This document shows positions 7,733-15,904 of a stretch of 25,208 nucleotides of DNA, piece after piece. Source of the stretch: Bacteroidales bacterium UBA1205 (GTDB lineage: Bacteria; Bacteroidota; Bacteroidia; Bacteroidales; WCHB1-69); NCBI GenBank assembly GCA_002309615.1, contig DBXT01000055.1, positions 1 through 25,208 on the forward strand. The letters run 5' to 3'. The notes beneath the pieces are model-generated. The model ran no database searches and was not told where the DNA came from. It worked only from the letters and a program-made list of their open reading frames with translations. Position 1 is the stretch's first letter, and each line of letters starts with the position of its first letter. The position numbers were made by a program, and so were the translations under genes.

Positions 7733-8092
7733 TTAGAATTTTAAACCACCTTCTCTGGCTGCTTCTGCCAAAGATTTTACTCTACCATGATATAAATATC
7801 CGTTTCTATCAAATACTACAGTAGTAATACCTGCTGCCAATGCACGGCTTGCCAACTCTTGACCTACCAATTTTGCTTGTTCGGTTTTGTTCACCTTTTG
7901 GTCGCTAATGGCACCCATTGATGAAGCAGAAGCCAATGTGGTTCCCAAATCATCATTGATTATTTGTGCGTATATTTGTGCATTGCTTCTAAACACAGAC
8001 AATCTAGGACGTTCAGCTGTTCCTTTTAAATTTTTTCTAATTCTATGTTTAATTCTTAATCTTCTAAATTCTTTACGATTTTTTGTTCCCAT
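7733..8092 (-). CDS. rplR: 50S ribosomal protein L18
   Basis: 119 residues. L18 binds 5S rRNA and, with L5, attaches it to the central protuberance. The basic N-terminal arm (MGTKNRKEFRRLRIKHRIRK) and the following ERPRLSVFRSNAQIYAQIIN are typical, as is the C-terminal end FDRNGYLYHGRVKSLAEAAR plus EGGLKF. The start ATG at 8092 is the only suitable one. The gap of 34 bp after rplF holds nothing notable. Confidence 0.97.
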   Translation of the reverse strand: MGTKNRKEFRRLRIKHRIRKNLKGTAERPRLSVFRSNAQIYAQIINDDLGTTLASASSMGAISDQKVNKTEQAKLVGQELASRALAAGITTVVFDRNGYLYHGRVKSLAEAAREGGLKF

Positions 8093-8126
8093 CCTGCTTG
8101 GATTTTAAATTTTTAACAACTAAATC

Positions 8127-8684
8127 TTACTTTTCAGCCGATTTACCAGCTTTTTTACGAACAACTTCACCTTGGAAACGGATACCTTTTCCTTTGTAAG
8201 GCTCAGGTTTACGATACGATCTTATTTTATTGGCTACTTGTCCCAACAATTGTTTGTCGGCACAGGTTAATTTAATAAGAGGGTCTTTACCTTTTTCTGT
8301 TACCGTTTCTACTGTTATCTCTTTAGGAAATTCAAATATTATGTTATGAGAATAACCTAATGACAATTCTAACAATTGACCTGTAGCTTGGGCTTTATAT
8401 CCGGTACCTACTAATTGTTGTACTACGGTAAAACCTTCGGAAACACCTTTCACCATGTTGGCTAACAAGGCTCTATACAAACCATGCATTGCTCTATGGC
8501 GTTTTTGTTCGGTGTGACGTTGTACATGTAATACACCGTCTTCTATGGATAATGTTATACAAGGATCTACATATTGTGTCAATTCGCCTTTTTGTCCTTT
8601 TACTGTTACCATGTGCGTTTTATCATCAACATTGATAGATACTCCGCTTGGCAATGATATGGGTAATTTTCCTATTCTTGACAT
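8127..8684 (-). CDS. rplF: 50S ribosomal protein L6
   Basis: 185 residues. L6 lies at the base of the L7/L12 stalk near the factor-binding site. Two tandem L6 folds are present; the start MSRIGKLPISLPSGVSINVD and the C-terminal signature KIRSYRKPEPYKGKGIRFQG are diagnostic. It is the only gene in the window preceded by a full Shine-Dalgarno sequence (8690-8698), which stands out in a phylum that rarely uses one. It may therefore be initiated independently of rpsH, 15 bp upstream. Confidence 0.98.
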   Translation of the reverse strand: MSRIGKLPISLPSGVSINVDDKTHMVTVKGQKGELTQYVDPCITLSIEDGVLHVQRHTEQKRHRAMHGLYRALLANMVKGVSEGFTVVQQLVGTGYKAQATGQLLELSLGYSHNIIFEFPKEITVETVTEKGKDPLIKLTCADKQLLGQVANKIRSYRKPEPYKGKGIRFQGEVVRKKAGKSAEK

Positions 8685-8689
8685 ATTGT

Positions 8690-8698
8690 ACCTCCTTT
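8690..8698 (-). promoter_or_regulatory. Strong Shine-Dalgarno sequence of rplF
   Basis: On the minus strand it reads AAAGGAGGT, a nine-base perfect complement of the usual 16S rRNA tail (ACCUCCUUU), five bases before the rplF ATG. I checked the upstream bases of the other ribosomal genes in the window and found only weak or no matches. Confidence 0.9.
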
Positions 8699-8699
8699 A

Positions 8700-9095
8700 T
8701 TAACTAATATAACATATAACTTCTCCGCCTACTCCCATGCTGCGAGCTTCTTTGTCGGTCATCAAACCTCTGGAAGTAGATATTATAGCGATGCCCATTC
8801 CGTTTAACACTCTGGGTAATTCGTCTGCGCCTACATATTTACGCAAACCCGGACGGCTTACTCGCTTTAATTCTGTAATAGCACTTTGTTTGGATACAGG
8901 ATGATATTTCAAGGCTATTTTAATAACGCCGTGTATTCCTTCTTCAAATTTATAATTCAAAATATATCCTTTATCAAACAATATTTTTGTTATCTCTCTT
9001 TTCATACTTGACGTAGGTATTTCTACCACTCTGTGTTTTGCCATCACGGCATTACGTATTCTGGTCAAATAATCTGCTATAGGATCTGTATTCAT
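8700..9095 (-). CDS. rpsH: 30S ribosomal protein S8
   Basis: 131 residues. S8 is a primary binder of 16S rRNA helix 21 and is the spc-operon translational repressor in E. coli. It opens with MNTDPIADYLTRIRNAVMAK, and the C-terminal end includes GMGIAIISTSRGLMTDKEAR followed by SMGVGGEVICYIS, all family hallmarks. In E. coli S8 acts at the L5 start; I did not see an obvious S8-like target helix here, so such control is untested. It lies between rpsN and rplF. Confidence 0.98.
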   Translation of the reverse strand: MNTDPIADYLTRIRNAVMAKHRVVEIPTSSMKREITKILFDKGYILNYKFEEGIHGVIKIALKYHPVSKQSAITELKRVSRPGLRKYVGADELPRVLNGMGIAIISTSRGLMTDKEARSMGVGGEVICYIS

Positions 9096-9115
9096 TTTAC
9101 TCTAATTTACTTTTT

Positions 9116-9385
9116 TTACCAACTTGCTTTCTTTACTCCCGGGATTAAACCTTTGGAAGCCATTTCTCTAAAATTAATACGGGAAATACCGAATGTTCTC
9201 ATATAACCTTTGGGACGTCCGGTAAGTTTGCAACGATTGTGCAAACGTATAGGATTAGAATTTAATGGCAATTGTTGTAAACCAACCCAATCACCGGCTT
9301 TCTTTAATTCAGCTCTTTTTTCTGCATATTTTGCTACTAACTTAGCTCTTTTTACTTCGCGAGCTTTCATTGATTCTTTTGCCAT
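9116..9385 (-). CDS. rpsN: 30S ribosomal protein S14 (long, zinc-free type)
   Basis: 89 residues, the long form of S14. S14 lies in the head of the small subunit by S3 and S10. The C-terminal half carries NPIRLHNRCKLTGRPKGYMR, TFGISRINFREMA and the final GLIPGVKKASW. Only one cysteine is present and there is no CxxC pair, so it is the zinc-independent form. The start at 9385 is 3 bp after the rplE stop codon, in the normal L5-S14-S8 order. Confidence 0.97.
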   Translation of the reverse strand: MAKESMKAREVKRAKLVAKYAEKRAELKKAGDWVGLQQLPLNSNPIRLHNRCKLTGRPKGYMRTFGISRINFREMASKGLIPGVKKASW

Positions 9386-9388
9386 ATC

Positions 9389-9946
9389 TTATTTCTTTTG
9401 ATTTTTAAATGGTAAACCAAATTCTTTTAACAATGCCAAGCACTCTTCATCATTGCGTGCCGTAGTTACAAAAGTGATATCCATACCGTTAATTTTATTG
9501 ATTTTATCAATGTCAATTTCGGGGAATATGATCTGTTCTGTAACACCCATGGAATAGTTTCCTTTTCCATCAAAACCTTTGTCACTGATACCTCTGAAAT
9601 CACGAATACGAGGTATAGATACGGCAATCAATCTATCCAAGAATTCATACATTCTGTCCCCGCGTAGAGTTACGCGAACACCAATAGGGTTACCCTTTCT
9701 TAATTTAAAATTAGAAATATCTTTTCTTGACTTTGTTGCCACCGCTTTTTGACCGGCAATTTTTGTCATTTCGGCAATACCGTTGTCTATTAATTTTTTA
9801 TCGGCTGTGGCTGCGCCTATTCCTTGATTTAAACATATCTTGGTGATTTTAGGAATACGCATTACCGTTTTAAAATTAAACTGCTCCTTCAAAGCAGGCA
9901 TAATTTCCTTTACGTACTTTTCTCTTAATCTCGGTGTGTAACCCAT
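9389..9946 (-). CDS. rplE: 50S ribosomal protein L5
   Basis: 185 residues. L5 binds 5S rRNA and contacts S13 and P-site tRNA from the central protuberance. It has ICLNQGIGAATADKKLIDNG near residues 37-56, GVRVTLRGDRMYEFLDRLIA near 93-112 and DFRGISDKGFDGKGNYSMGV near 121-140, all L5 signatures. Its start codon overlaps the rplX stop codon by one base (TAATG), which implies translational coupling. Confidence 0.98.
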   Translation of the reverse strand: MGYTPRLREKYVKEIMPALKEQFNFKTVMRIPKITKICLNQGIGAATADKKLIDNGIAEMTKIAGQKAVATKSRKDISNFKLRKGNPIGVRVTLRGDRMYEFLDRLIAVSIPRIRDFRGISDKGFDGKGNYSMGVTEQIIFPEIDIDKINKINGMDITFVTTARNDEECLALLKEFGLPFKNQKK

Positions 9947-10266
9947 TACTTAATCTCCTCTCCAGATTTTTTTGAATACCTTACTAACTTACCATTTTCT
10001 GATACACGTCTTCCAATACGAGTGGCATTACCTTTGGCATCCACCAACATTAAATTGGAAATATGTACAGAGGCTTCTTTTTTTACGATTCCTCCTTGCG
10101 GGGTTTTTGCTGTAGGCTTGGTAGCTTTTGATACCATGTTTATGCCTTCCACAAACGCTCTATAATTTTTAACATCAACTTTGAGCACCTTACCGGTCTG
10201 TCCTTTATCATCTCCTGATAAAACTTTTACCGTGTCCCCTTTTTTAATATGTATTTTCGGTTGCAT
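9946..10266 (-). CDS. rplX: 50S ribosomal protein L24
   Basis: 106 residues. L24 is an assembly-initiating large-subunit protein near the exit tunnel. The KOW motif is seen at about residues 8-35 (KKGDTVKVLSGDDKGQTGKV). It is followed by VEGINMVSKATKPTAKTPQG, then GGIVKKEASVHISNLMLVDA. It lies between rplN and rplE and shares one base with rplE. Confidence 0.97.
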   Translation of the reverse strand: MQPKIHIKKGDTVKVLSGDDKGQTGKVLKVDVKNYRAFVEGINMVSKATKPTAKTPQGGIVKKEASVHISNLMLVDAKGNATRIGRRVSENGKLVRYSKKSGEEIK

Positions 10267-10296
10267 GTTTTTTGTTTTATTATTCTTTTTTTACCA

Positions 10297-10665
10297 TTAT
10301 AGCACTTCCGGTGCTAATGAAACTATCTTCATATATTGTTTTTCTCTGAGTTCACGAGCTACGGGGCCGAAAATACGTGTGCCACGCAATTCATCGTTGG
10401 CTGTTAACAATACCACTGCATTGTCATCAAAACGTATATACGAACCGTCATTTCTGCGAACTTCTTTGGTTGTTCTTACTACCACGGCTTTACTTACTGT
10501 TCCTTTTTTAATGTTTCCGGAAGGAATAGCATCTTTTACCGTTACAACAACCTTATCGCCAACTGTTGCGTAGCGTTTCTTGGTTCCTCCCAATACGCGA
10601 ATACACAACACTTCTTTTGCGCCGCTGTTATCGGCTACAGTCAGTCTAGATTCTTGTTGTATCAT
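10297..10665 (-). CDS. rplN: 50S ribosomal protein L14
   Basis: 122 residues, the exact usual length. L14 forms the B8 bridge to the small subunit and is the docking site for the RsfS silencing factor. It begins MIQQESRLTVADNSGAKEVL and includes VVVTVKDAIPSGNIKKGTVS, with the family end TRIFGPVARELREKQYMKIV followed by SLAPEVL. The start is one base past the rpsQ stop codon. It marks the S10-to-spc junction, here without any promoter or terminator between. Confidence 0.98.
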   Translation of the reverse strand: MIQQESRLTVADNSGAKEVLCIRVLGGTKKRYATVGDKVVVTVKDAIPSGNIKKGTVSKAVVVRTTKEVRRNDGSYIRFDDNAVVLLTANDELRGTRIFGPVARELREKQYMKIVSLAPEVL

Positions 10666-10666
10666 A

Positions 10667-10921
10667 TTACTTAGCCTTTTCTATTATTTCTACTAATCTC
10701 CAGCACTTGTTTTTACTCAACGGTCTGGTTTCCATTATTCTAACAGTATCACCTATACCACATGCGTTTTCTTCGTCATGTGCCATAAAATGAGATGTTC
10801 TTTTCAAGAATTTACCATATTTAGGGTGACGAAACTTACGCTCTACTTTTACAACGATGGATTTATCCATTTTGTTGCTGATAACCACACCCTCTCTCTG
10901 TTTTCTAAAATTTCTATCCAT
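10667..10921 (-). CDS. rpsQ: 30S ribosomal protein S17
   Basis: 84 residues with an OB fold. S17 is a primary 16S rRNA 5'-domain binder. The start MDRNFRKQREGVVISNKMDK and HPKYGKFLKRTSHFMAHDEE identify it, and CGIGDTVRIMETRPLSKNKC completes the signature. The neighbours rpmC (upstream) and rplN (downstream) confirm the call. Confidence 0.97.
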   Translation of the reverse strand: MDRNFRKQREGVVISNKMDKSIVVKVERKFRHPKYGKFLKRTSHFMAHDEENACGIGDTVRIMETRPLSKNKCWRLVEIIEKAK

Positions 10922-10938
10922 ATCAAGATTTTATCTCG

Positions 10939-11148
10939 TTATTTTACAGATTTAACTTCCGCAAGTTCTCTTGCACGCAATTCGGTTTTCAATCTGGCTA
11001 TCGTTTTACGATATTCTTTTATCCTGTTAGGATTTTCTATTGCAGAAACCGCATGATGCATTTTTAACTTTGCTAATTGTTTTACTTCTTCTTCCAATCT
11101 TTCACTCAATTCCTTTGTGGTGAGTTCTGCTATTACTGATTGTTTCAT
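10939..11148 (-). CDS. rpmC: 50S ribosomal protein L29
   Basis: 69 residues from the ATG at 11148; a GTG one codon earlier is possible but less likely. L29 is a two-helix coiled-coil protein at the tunnel exit, next to L23, where SRP and trigger factor dock. Its pattern MKQSVIAELTTKELSERLEE and the basic segment NPNRIKEYRKTIARLKTELR are typical. It lies 9 bp after rplP. Confidence 0.96.
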   Translation of the reverse strand: MKQSVIAELTTKELSERLEEEVKQLAKLKMHHAVSAIENPNRIKEYRKTIARLKTELRARELAEVKSVK

Positions 11149-11157
11149 CACTTATAA

Positions 11158-11586
11158 TTATAATGTTTCTTCTGAATAATCTCTTCTAACTATAAATTTA
11201 GTCAATATGGGTAATTTTTGAGCTCCCAAACGCATGGCTTCTTTTGCCACTTCTACAGGAACGCCGTCGGCTTCAAAAATAATTCTTCCCGGAAACACTC
11301 TGGCAACAAAGTATTCAGGACTACCTTTACCTTTACCCATACGTACATCCAAAGGTTTACGAGTAATAGGCTTATCAGGAAATATTCTTATCCATAATTG
11401 ACCTTCACGTTTCATATAACGTGTAATAGCTTGACGTGCTGCTTCTATTTGACGTCCCGTCATCAAACAACCCTCTGTTGCCTTCAAAGCAAATGAACCA
11501 AACGCAATTTCCGCACCGCGTTTAGTGTTACCTTTCATTTTGCCTTTCTGCGGCCTTCTATATTTTGTCTTTTTTGGCTGTAACAT
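11158..11586 (-). CDS. rplP: 50S ribosomal protein L16
   Basis: 142 residues. L16 is needed for A-site tRNA placement and late assembly. It starts MLQPKKTKYRRPQKGKMKGN, followed by FGSFALKATEGCLMTGRQIE, and then IRIFPDKPITRKPLDVRMGK with GKGSPEYFVARVFPGRIIFE. Spacing and order (rpsC, rplP, rpmC) are those of the S10 cluster. Confidence 0.98.
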   Translation of the reverse strand: MLQPKKTKYRRPQKGKMKGNTKRGAEIAFGSFALKATEGCLMTGRQIEAARQAITRYMKREGQLWIRIFPDKPITRKPLDVRMGKGKGSPEYFVARVFPGRIIFEADGVPVEVAKEAMRLGAQKLPILTKFIVRRDYSEETL

Positions 11587-11612
11587 AGATATTGTGATTT
11601 TTCTTTCAATTA

Positions 11613-12362
11613 CTACTTATTATTTCTTCTTCTTTCTCCGCGTTCACCTCTTTCTCTCGGGAATGCGTTTCTTTCTCTTCTGTTTACTCCTTTACCTTTA
11701 CCGGCTGCTTCCGGGTTGGCTTGGAACAAATCACGTTTGCCATAAACCAAACCTCTGCATATCCACACCTTAACACCTATTCTACCATAGGTAGTATGAG
11801 CTTCTGCTTGGTTATAGTCTATGTCTGCACGCAATGTGTGAAGAGGTGTTCTACCCTCTTTGTAATGTTCGGTACGAGCCATTTCTGCTCCGCCTATACG
11901 ACCGGAAATAGACACCTTGATTCCGTCTGCACCGGCTCTCATAGTGGACATAATAGCTGTTTTGATGGCCCTGCGGTAAAACATACGACCTTCTATTTGA
12001 GAAGCTATTGTTTGTGATACCAATACTGCATCCAATTCCGGACGTTTGATTTCCGAAATGTTGATTTGCACATCTTTATTGGTGATTTTCTTCAACTCTT
12101 CTTTCAATTTGTCCACTTCGGCACCCATTTTACCGATGATTAAACCCGGACGTGCAGTGTTAATGGTTACTGTCACTAATTTCAAGGTTCTTTCAATGTA
12201 TATCTTGGCTATGCCGGCCTTGTGTAAACGAGCATTAAGATATTTTCTTATTTTGTCGTCTTCAACCAATTTTTGACCGAAATCGTCTCCACCATACCAA
12301 TTAGAATCCCAACCTCTTACGATTCCTAAACGTATTCCTATCGGATTAACTTTTTGTCCCAT
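11613..12362 (-). CDS. rpsC: 30S ribosomal protein S3
   Basis: 249 residues. S3 lies at the mRNA entry pore and takes part in mRNA unwinding. The type II KH domain has its GxxG loop at 77-80 (GLIIGKMG). The C-terminal domain contains SGRIGGAEMARTEHYKEGRT and ADIDYNQAEAHTTYGRIGVK. The tail after residue 218 is rich in Arg, Gly and Glu and low in complexity, a little longer than in E. coli. The start overlaps the rplV stop codon by one base. Confidence 0.98.
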   Translation of the reverse strand: MGQKVNPIGIRLGIVRGWDSNWYGGDDFGQKLVEDDKIRKYLNARLHKAGIAKIYIERTLKLVTVTINTARPGLIIGKMGAEVDKLKEELKKITNKDVQINISEIKRPELDAVLVSQTIASQIEGRMFYRRAIKTAIMSTMRAGADGIKVSISGRIGGAEMARTEHYKEGRTPLHTLRADIDYNQAEAHTTYGRIGVKVWICRGLVYGKRDLFQANPEAAGKGKGVNRRERNAFPRERGERGERRRNNK

Positions 12363-12781
12363 TATTCTTCTGTTTGATTTACGTTTTCTACTCTACTATC
12401 TAACACTACAGTGATATGATTTGAACGTTTTCTGATTCTATAACCTCTACCTTGAGGGGCTACTCTCAATCTCTTCAACATTGTACCACCATCAACAAAA
12501 ATTTCTTTAACATACAAATTACTGTCTTCCACTCTGGCATTTTCATTTTTGGCTTGCCAGTTGGCAACTGCCGACAATAACAATTTACGGATTTTTTCTG
12601 CTGATTCCTTTTTACTGTATTTTAATACATTCAAAGCATAATCCACATTCTTTCCTCTTACCAAATCAGCCATCAAACGGGTTTTACGAGGAGATGTGTT
12701 ATTATCAACCAAACGAGCCACGCATTTTGTGCGATTTGATTCTTTTCTAGCTTCTGCAGCTAATCTTTTTCTTGCTCCCAT
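12362..12781 (-). CDS. rplV: 50S ribosomal protein L22
   Basis: 139 residues. L22 has a globular part at the surface and a beta-hairpin that lines the exit tunnel at the macrolide-sensitive narrowing. The N-terminal part has DNNTSPRKTRLMADLVRGKN; the hairpin region is LKRLRVAPQGRGYRIRKRSN. There is a short acidic tail (ENVNQTEE). No deletion is seen in the hairpin tip. It lies between rpsS and rpsC. Confidence 0.98.
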   Translation of the reverse strand: MGARKRLAAEARKESNRTKCVARLVDNNTSPRKTRLMADLVRGKNVDYALNVLKYSKKESAEKIRKLLLSAVANWQAKNENARVEDSNLYVKEIFVDGGTMLKRLRVAPQGRGYRIRKRSNHITVVLDSRVENVNQTEE

Positions 12782-12797
12782 CTTTAATTAATTTCTC

Positions 12798-13076
12798 TTA
12801 TTTTTTTCCTTTATCTTTACTACCGGCATGTCCGCGGAATATACGCGTTGGTGCGAATTCGCCCAATTTATGCCCTACCATGTTTTCCGTTACATATACC
12901 GGAATGAACTTGTTACCATTGTGAACTGCTATGGTTTGTCCTACAAAATCAGGAGATATCATTGATGCACGACTCCATGTTTTGATGGTAACCTTTTTAC
13001 CGGATTCTTGAGCTTCAATAACTCTTTGTTCAAGCTTATAGTGAATGTACGGACCTTTTCTTAATGATCTACTCAT
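12798..13076 (-). CDS. rpsS: 30S ribosomal protein S19
   Basis: 92 residues. S19 is in the head of the small subunit, pairs with S13 and takes part in bridges to the large subunit. It begins MSRSLRKGPYIHYKLEQRVI and includes TWSRASMISPDFVGQTIAVH and VTENMVGHKLGEFAPTRIFR, the family signature. It sits between rplB and rplV. Confidence 0.98.
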   Translation of the reverse strand: MSRSLRKGPYIHYKLEQRVIEAQESGKKVTIKTWSRASMISPDFVGQTIAVHNGNKFIPVYVTENMVGHKLGEFAPTRIFRGHAGSKDKGKK

Positions 13077-13093
13077 TGCTAACTATTTATTGA

Positions 13094-13918
13094 TTATTTT
13101 TTTCTTCTTTCTATTATAAATTGATTCGAGGCTTTCTTAGGTCTACGAGTCTTATAACCTTTTGCTATCAAACCTTTACGTGAACGAGGATGTCCGCCGG
13201 AGGCTCTACCTTCACCACCACCCATGGGGTGATCAACAGGGTTCATAACCACACCACGCACTCTCGGACGACGACCCATCCATCTGCTACGACCGGCTTT
13301 ACCCGATACCTGCAAGTTGTGGTCTATGTTTGACACCATGCCTATACATGCTTTGCAAGTGCAAAGTATTTTACGGGTTTCCCCTGAAGGCAGTTTGATA
13401 ATGGCATAACGATCTTCTCTTGACATCAATTGGGCATACGAACCAGCACTGCGTGCTATTTTAGCACCGCAACCGGGACGCATTTCCACATTGTGAATAA
13501 CCGTTCCAAGAGGTACTTCAGACAAAAACATGGCATTGCCCAAATCAGGAGTAACGCCTTTGCCCGACATCACCTTTTGTCCAACTTGTAAACCATGAGG
13601 TGCAATGATATATCGTTTTTCTCCGTCTGCATAGAACAACAATGCGATACGAGCCGAACGATTAGGATCATACTCTATGGTCTTAACGGTAGCAGGAATA
13701 CCTTCTTTTTCTCTCAAAAAGTCGATAATACGGTATTGCTTCTTATGACCGCCGCCAATGTAACGCATGGTCATTTTACCTTCGTTGTTTCTGCCACCTG
13801 TACGCTTTTTGGATAACAACAAACTCTTCTCGGGGGTTGAAGTTGTTATCTCTTCAAAATTACTAACTAATTTAAACCTTTGACCGGGTGTTACCGGTTT
13901 GAATTTCTTTAATCCCAT
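13094..13918 (-). CDS. rplB: 50S ribosomal protein L2
   Basis: 274 residues. L2 is needed for subunit joining and for shaping the peptidyl transferase centre. The N-terminal OB domain has GKMTMRYIGGGHKKQYRIID; the SH3-like domain runs through about residue 200. The C-terminal loop has MNPVDHPMGGGEGRASGGHP, with H230 at the position of the functionally important E. coli H229. The second histidine of the E. coli loop is M232 here, as I recall for many Bacteroidota. Confidence 0.98.
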   Translation of the reverse strand: MGLKKFKPVTPGQRFKLVSNFEEITTSTPEKSLLLSKKRTGGRNNEGKMTMRYIGGGHKKQYRIIDFLREKEGIPATVKTIEYDPNRSARIALLFYADGEKRYIIAPHGLQVGQKVMSGKGVTPDLGNAMFLSEVPLGTVIHNVEMRPGCGAKIARSAGSYAQLMSREDRYAIIKLPSGETRKILCTCKACIGMVSNIDHNLQVSGKAGRSRWMGRRPRVRGVVMNPVDHPMGGGEGRASGGHPRSRKGLIAKGYKTRRPKKASNQFIIERRKK

Positions 13919-13933
13919 CTTTATTATTTACTC

Positions 13934-14224
13934 TTATATAGCACTATAAAAGTCGATCTTATCTTCGCCCTTTAATTGTACTACTGCTTTTTTAAAACTA
14001 CTTTTGTGCCCCTTGATTAAACCTGATTTGGTATAACGGGAAGCATCTTTTCCTCTTTGTATCAAAGTAGAAACACTCTCTACTTTTACTCCGTACATAT
14101 CTTCTACGGCTTTCTTTATTTGCAATTTGTCTGCCCTGCGATCAACGATAAAACCATAACGATTGAATTTTTCGCTAATAGCCATCATCTTCTCGGTTAC
14201 TACTGGCTTAATTATTACATTCAT
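13934..14224 (-). CDS. rplW: 50S ribosomal protein L23
   Basis: 96 residues. L23 is the main docking site for trigger factor and SRP at the tunnel exit. The start IIKPVVTEKMMAISEKFNRY and VDRRADKLQIKKAVEDMYGV are typical, followed by KVESVSTLIQRGK. The usual place between rplD and rplB supports the call. It is short and compact, without the extension seen in some lineages. Confidence 0.97.
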   Translation of the reverse strand: MNVIIKPVVTEKMMAISEKFNRYGFIVDRRADKLQIKKAVEDMYGVKVESVSTLIQRGKDASRYTKSGLIKGHKSSFKKAVVQLKGEDKIDFYSAI

Positions 14225-14235
14225 CTCTCTCTTTT

Positions 14236-14871
14236 TTACGCGTTAACTTTAAAAAATTCGTCAAATTTGGAAACACTTGGCTCCAAAATCACTATTTTTT
14301 GAGCATTCAAAATTTGATAAGTATTTAAATTTGAAACAGTTGCAATACTTACTTTCCCCAAATTACGGGAAGACAAATATACATTTTTATTCAATTCATC
14401 TACCACTATCAAAGTTTTTTTATCAAAAAGATTGGTGTCTTTTAATATTTTAACCATATCTTTTGTTTTAGGTGCCTCAAAATCAAATTGTTCCAAAACA
14501 GAAATATTTTCTTCGCTTGCTTTCACCGACAATGCCGATAATCTTGCCAAACGTTTTACTTTTTTGTTCAATTTGAAACTATAATCTCTGGGTTGAGGTC
14601 CGAATACTCTGGCGCCACCGGGGAACAAAGGAGATTTGATATTACCTATACGAGCGCCACCACCGCCTTTTTGTTTTCTGAGCTTGCGGGTGGAACCTGT
14701 CACCATTGATTTTTCTTTGCTACTATGAGTTCCTTGACGTTGGTTAGCTAAATAATGTTTTACATCCAACCATATGGCGTGATTATTCGGTTCTATACCG
14801 AATATGCTGTCATTCAACGATACTGTTCTGCCAGTTTCGCTACCATCTATTTTTAATACTTTTAGCTCCAT
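14236..14871 (-). CDS. rplD: 50S ribosomal protein L4
   Basis: 211 residues. L4 has a globular surface part and a long loop (about 55-95) that reaches the exit tunnel beside L22; the loop has TRKLRKQKGGGGARIGNIKS. In E. coli L4 also represses the S10 operon. FGPQPRDYSFKLNKKVKRLA follows the loop. The gene overlaps the end of rplC by 10 bp, so coupled translation is likely. No E. coli-like S10 leader is seen upstream, since rpsJ follows fusA directly. Confidence 0.97.
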   Translation of the reverse strand: MELKVLKIDGSETGRTVSLNDSIFGIEPNNHAIWLDVKHYLANQRQGTHSSKEKSMVTGSTRKLRKQKGGGGARIGNIKSPLFPGGARVFGPQPRDYSFKLNKKVKRLARLSALSVKASEENISVLEQFDFEAPKTKDMVKILKDTNLFDKKTLIVVDELNKNVYLSSRNLGKVSIATVSNLNTYQILNAQKIVILEPSVSKFDEFFKVNA

Positions 14872-15491
14872 CTTTCTATTTTTAAATATGAACCATTATA
14901 ACCAGGAACTGAGCCCTTTACTACTAACAAATTCTTTTCCGGGAATATTTTTACTATTTGTAAATTCAGCATCTTTACTCTGCTGCCACCGGTTCTTCCG
15001 GCCATTCTCATTCCCGGCAACACTCTTGAAGGATAAGAAGATGCACCCATAGAACCGGGAGCTCTTAACCTGTTGTGCTGACCGTGTGTGCTGTCGCCTA
15101 CACCACCGAATCCATGGCGTTTAACCACACCTTGGAATCCTTTACCTTTGCTGATGCCTGATACATCTACAAATTCGCCTTCTTCGAACACAGTTACCGT
15201 CAACACTTCTCCGTGTTGTTTTCTGTGTCCTGCCTCAAAACGGGTAAACTCTCTTACCACGCGTTTGGGAGTGGTATTGGCTTTTGCAAAATGCCCTTTC
15301 ATGGCATTGGAAGTGTTTTTCTCTTTTTTGTCATCGAACGCCAACTGAATAGCGTCATAACCATCTTTGTCTACAGATTTTACTTGTGTTACCACACAAG
15401 GACCGGCCTCTATTACTGTGCACGGAATATTCTTTCCGGCGGCATCGAAGATGCTGGTCATTCCGATTTTTTTACCTATTAAACCTGACAT
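14862..15491 (-). CDS. rplC: 50S ribosomal protein L3
   Basis: 209 residues. L3 starts large-subunit assembly and reaches the peptidyl transferase centre with its loop. It begins MSGLIGKKIGMTSIFDAAGK and has SGISKGKGFQGVVKRHGFGG near residues 111-130. At the loop (146-168, GSMGASSYPSRVLPGMRMAG) the glutamine methylated by PrmB in E. coli (Q150) is alanine, so that modification cannot occur at this site. It overlaps rplD by 10 bp and follows rpsJ after 69 bp. Confidence 0.98.
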   Translation of the reverse strand: MSGLIGKKIGMTSIFDAAGKNIPCTVIEAGPCVVTQVKSVDKDGYDAIQLAFDDKKEKNTSNAMKGHFAKANTTPKRVVREFTRFEAGHRKQHGEVLTVTVFEEGEFVDVSGISKGKGFQGVVKRHGFGGVGDSTHGQHNRLRAPGSMGASSYPSRVLPGMRMAGRTGGSRVKMLNLQIVKIFPEKNLLVVKGSVPGYNGSYLKIERWS

Positions 15492-15560
15492 TTCTTTGTT
15501 TTTTTACTTTTTTTAACTTCTTGCTCACGCAATTTTCTTCTACTTGTACGATACTTCTAC

Positions 15561-15875
15561 TCAGACTTTGATTTCAACTTCAACACCGCTGGGCAATTCT
15601 AATTTCATCAACGCCTCGATTGTTTTGGCGGTAGTGCCGTATATATCCAATATTCTCTTGTAAGAAGATAACTCAAACTGTTCTCTTGATTTCTTGTTTA
15701 CAAACGTAGAACGATTAACAGTAAAAATTTTCTTCTGTGTGGGAAGAGGAATAGGACCTACCACAACAACTTTGTCATCTTTAACGGTGTTTACCGTTTT
15801 CACGATTTTCTCAGCGGATTTATCCACCAAGTTGTGATCGTACGATTTCAGTTTTATTCTTACTCTTTGACTCAC
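15561..15875 (-). CDS. rpsJ: 30S ribosomal protein S10
   Basis: 104 residues. S10 is in the small-subunit head; the same protein (NusE) also joins the NusB antitermination complex. It has RVRIKLKSYDHNLVDKSAEK, VVVVGPIPLPTQKKIFTVNR and DIYGTTAKTIEALMKLELPS. In E. coli rpsJ begins its own operon; here it follows fusA after 29 bp with no visible promoter, so it is read from the rpsL promoter. Confidence 0.98.
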   Translation of the reverse strand: MSQRVRIKLKSYDHNLVDKSAEKIVKTVNTVKDDKVVVVGPIPLPTQKKIFTVNRSTFVNKKSREQFELSSYKRILDIYGTTAKTIEALMKLELPSGVEVEIKV

Positions 15876-15904
15876 TGTTATTATTATTTATTTAATTATT
15901 TTAA

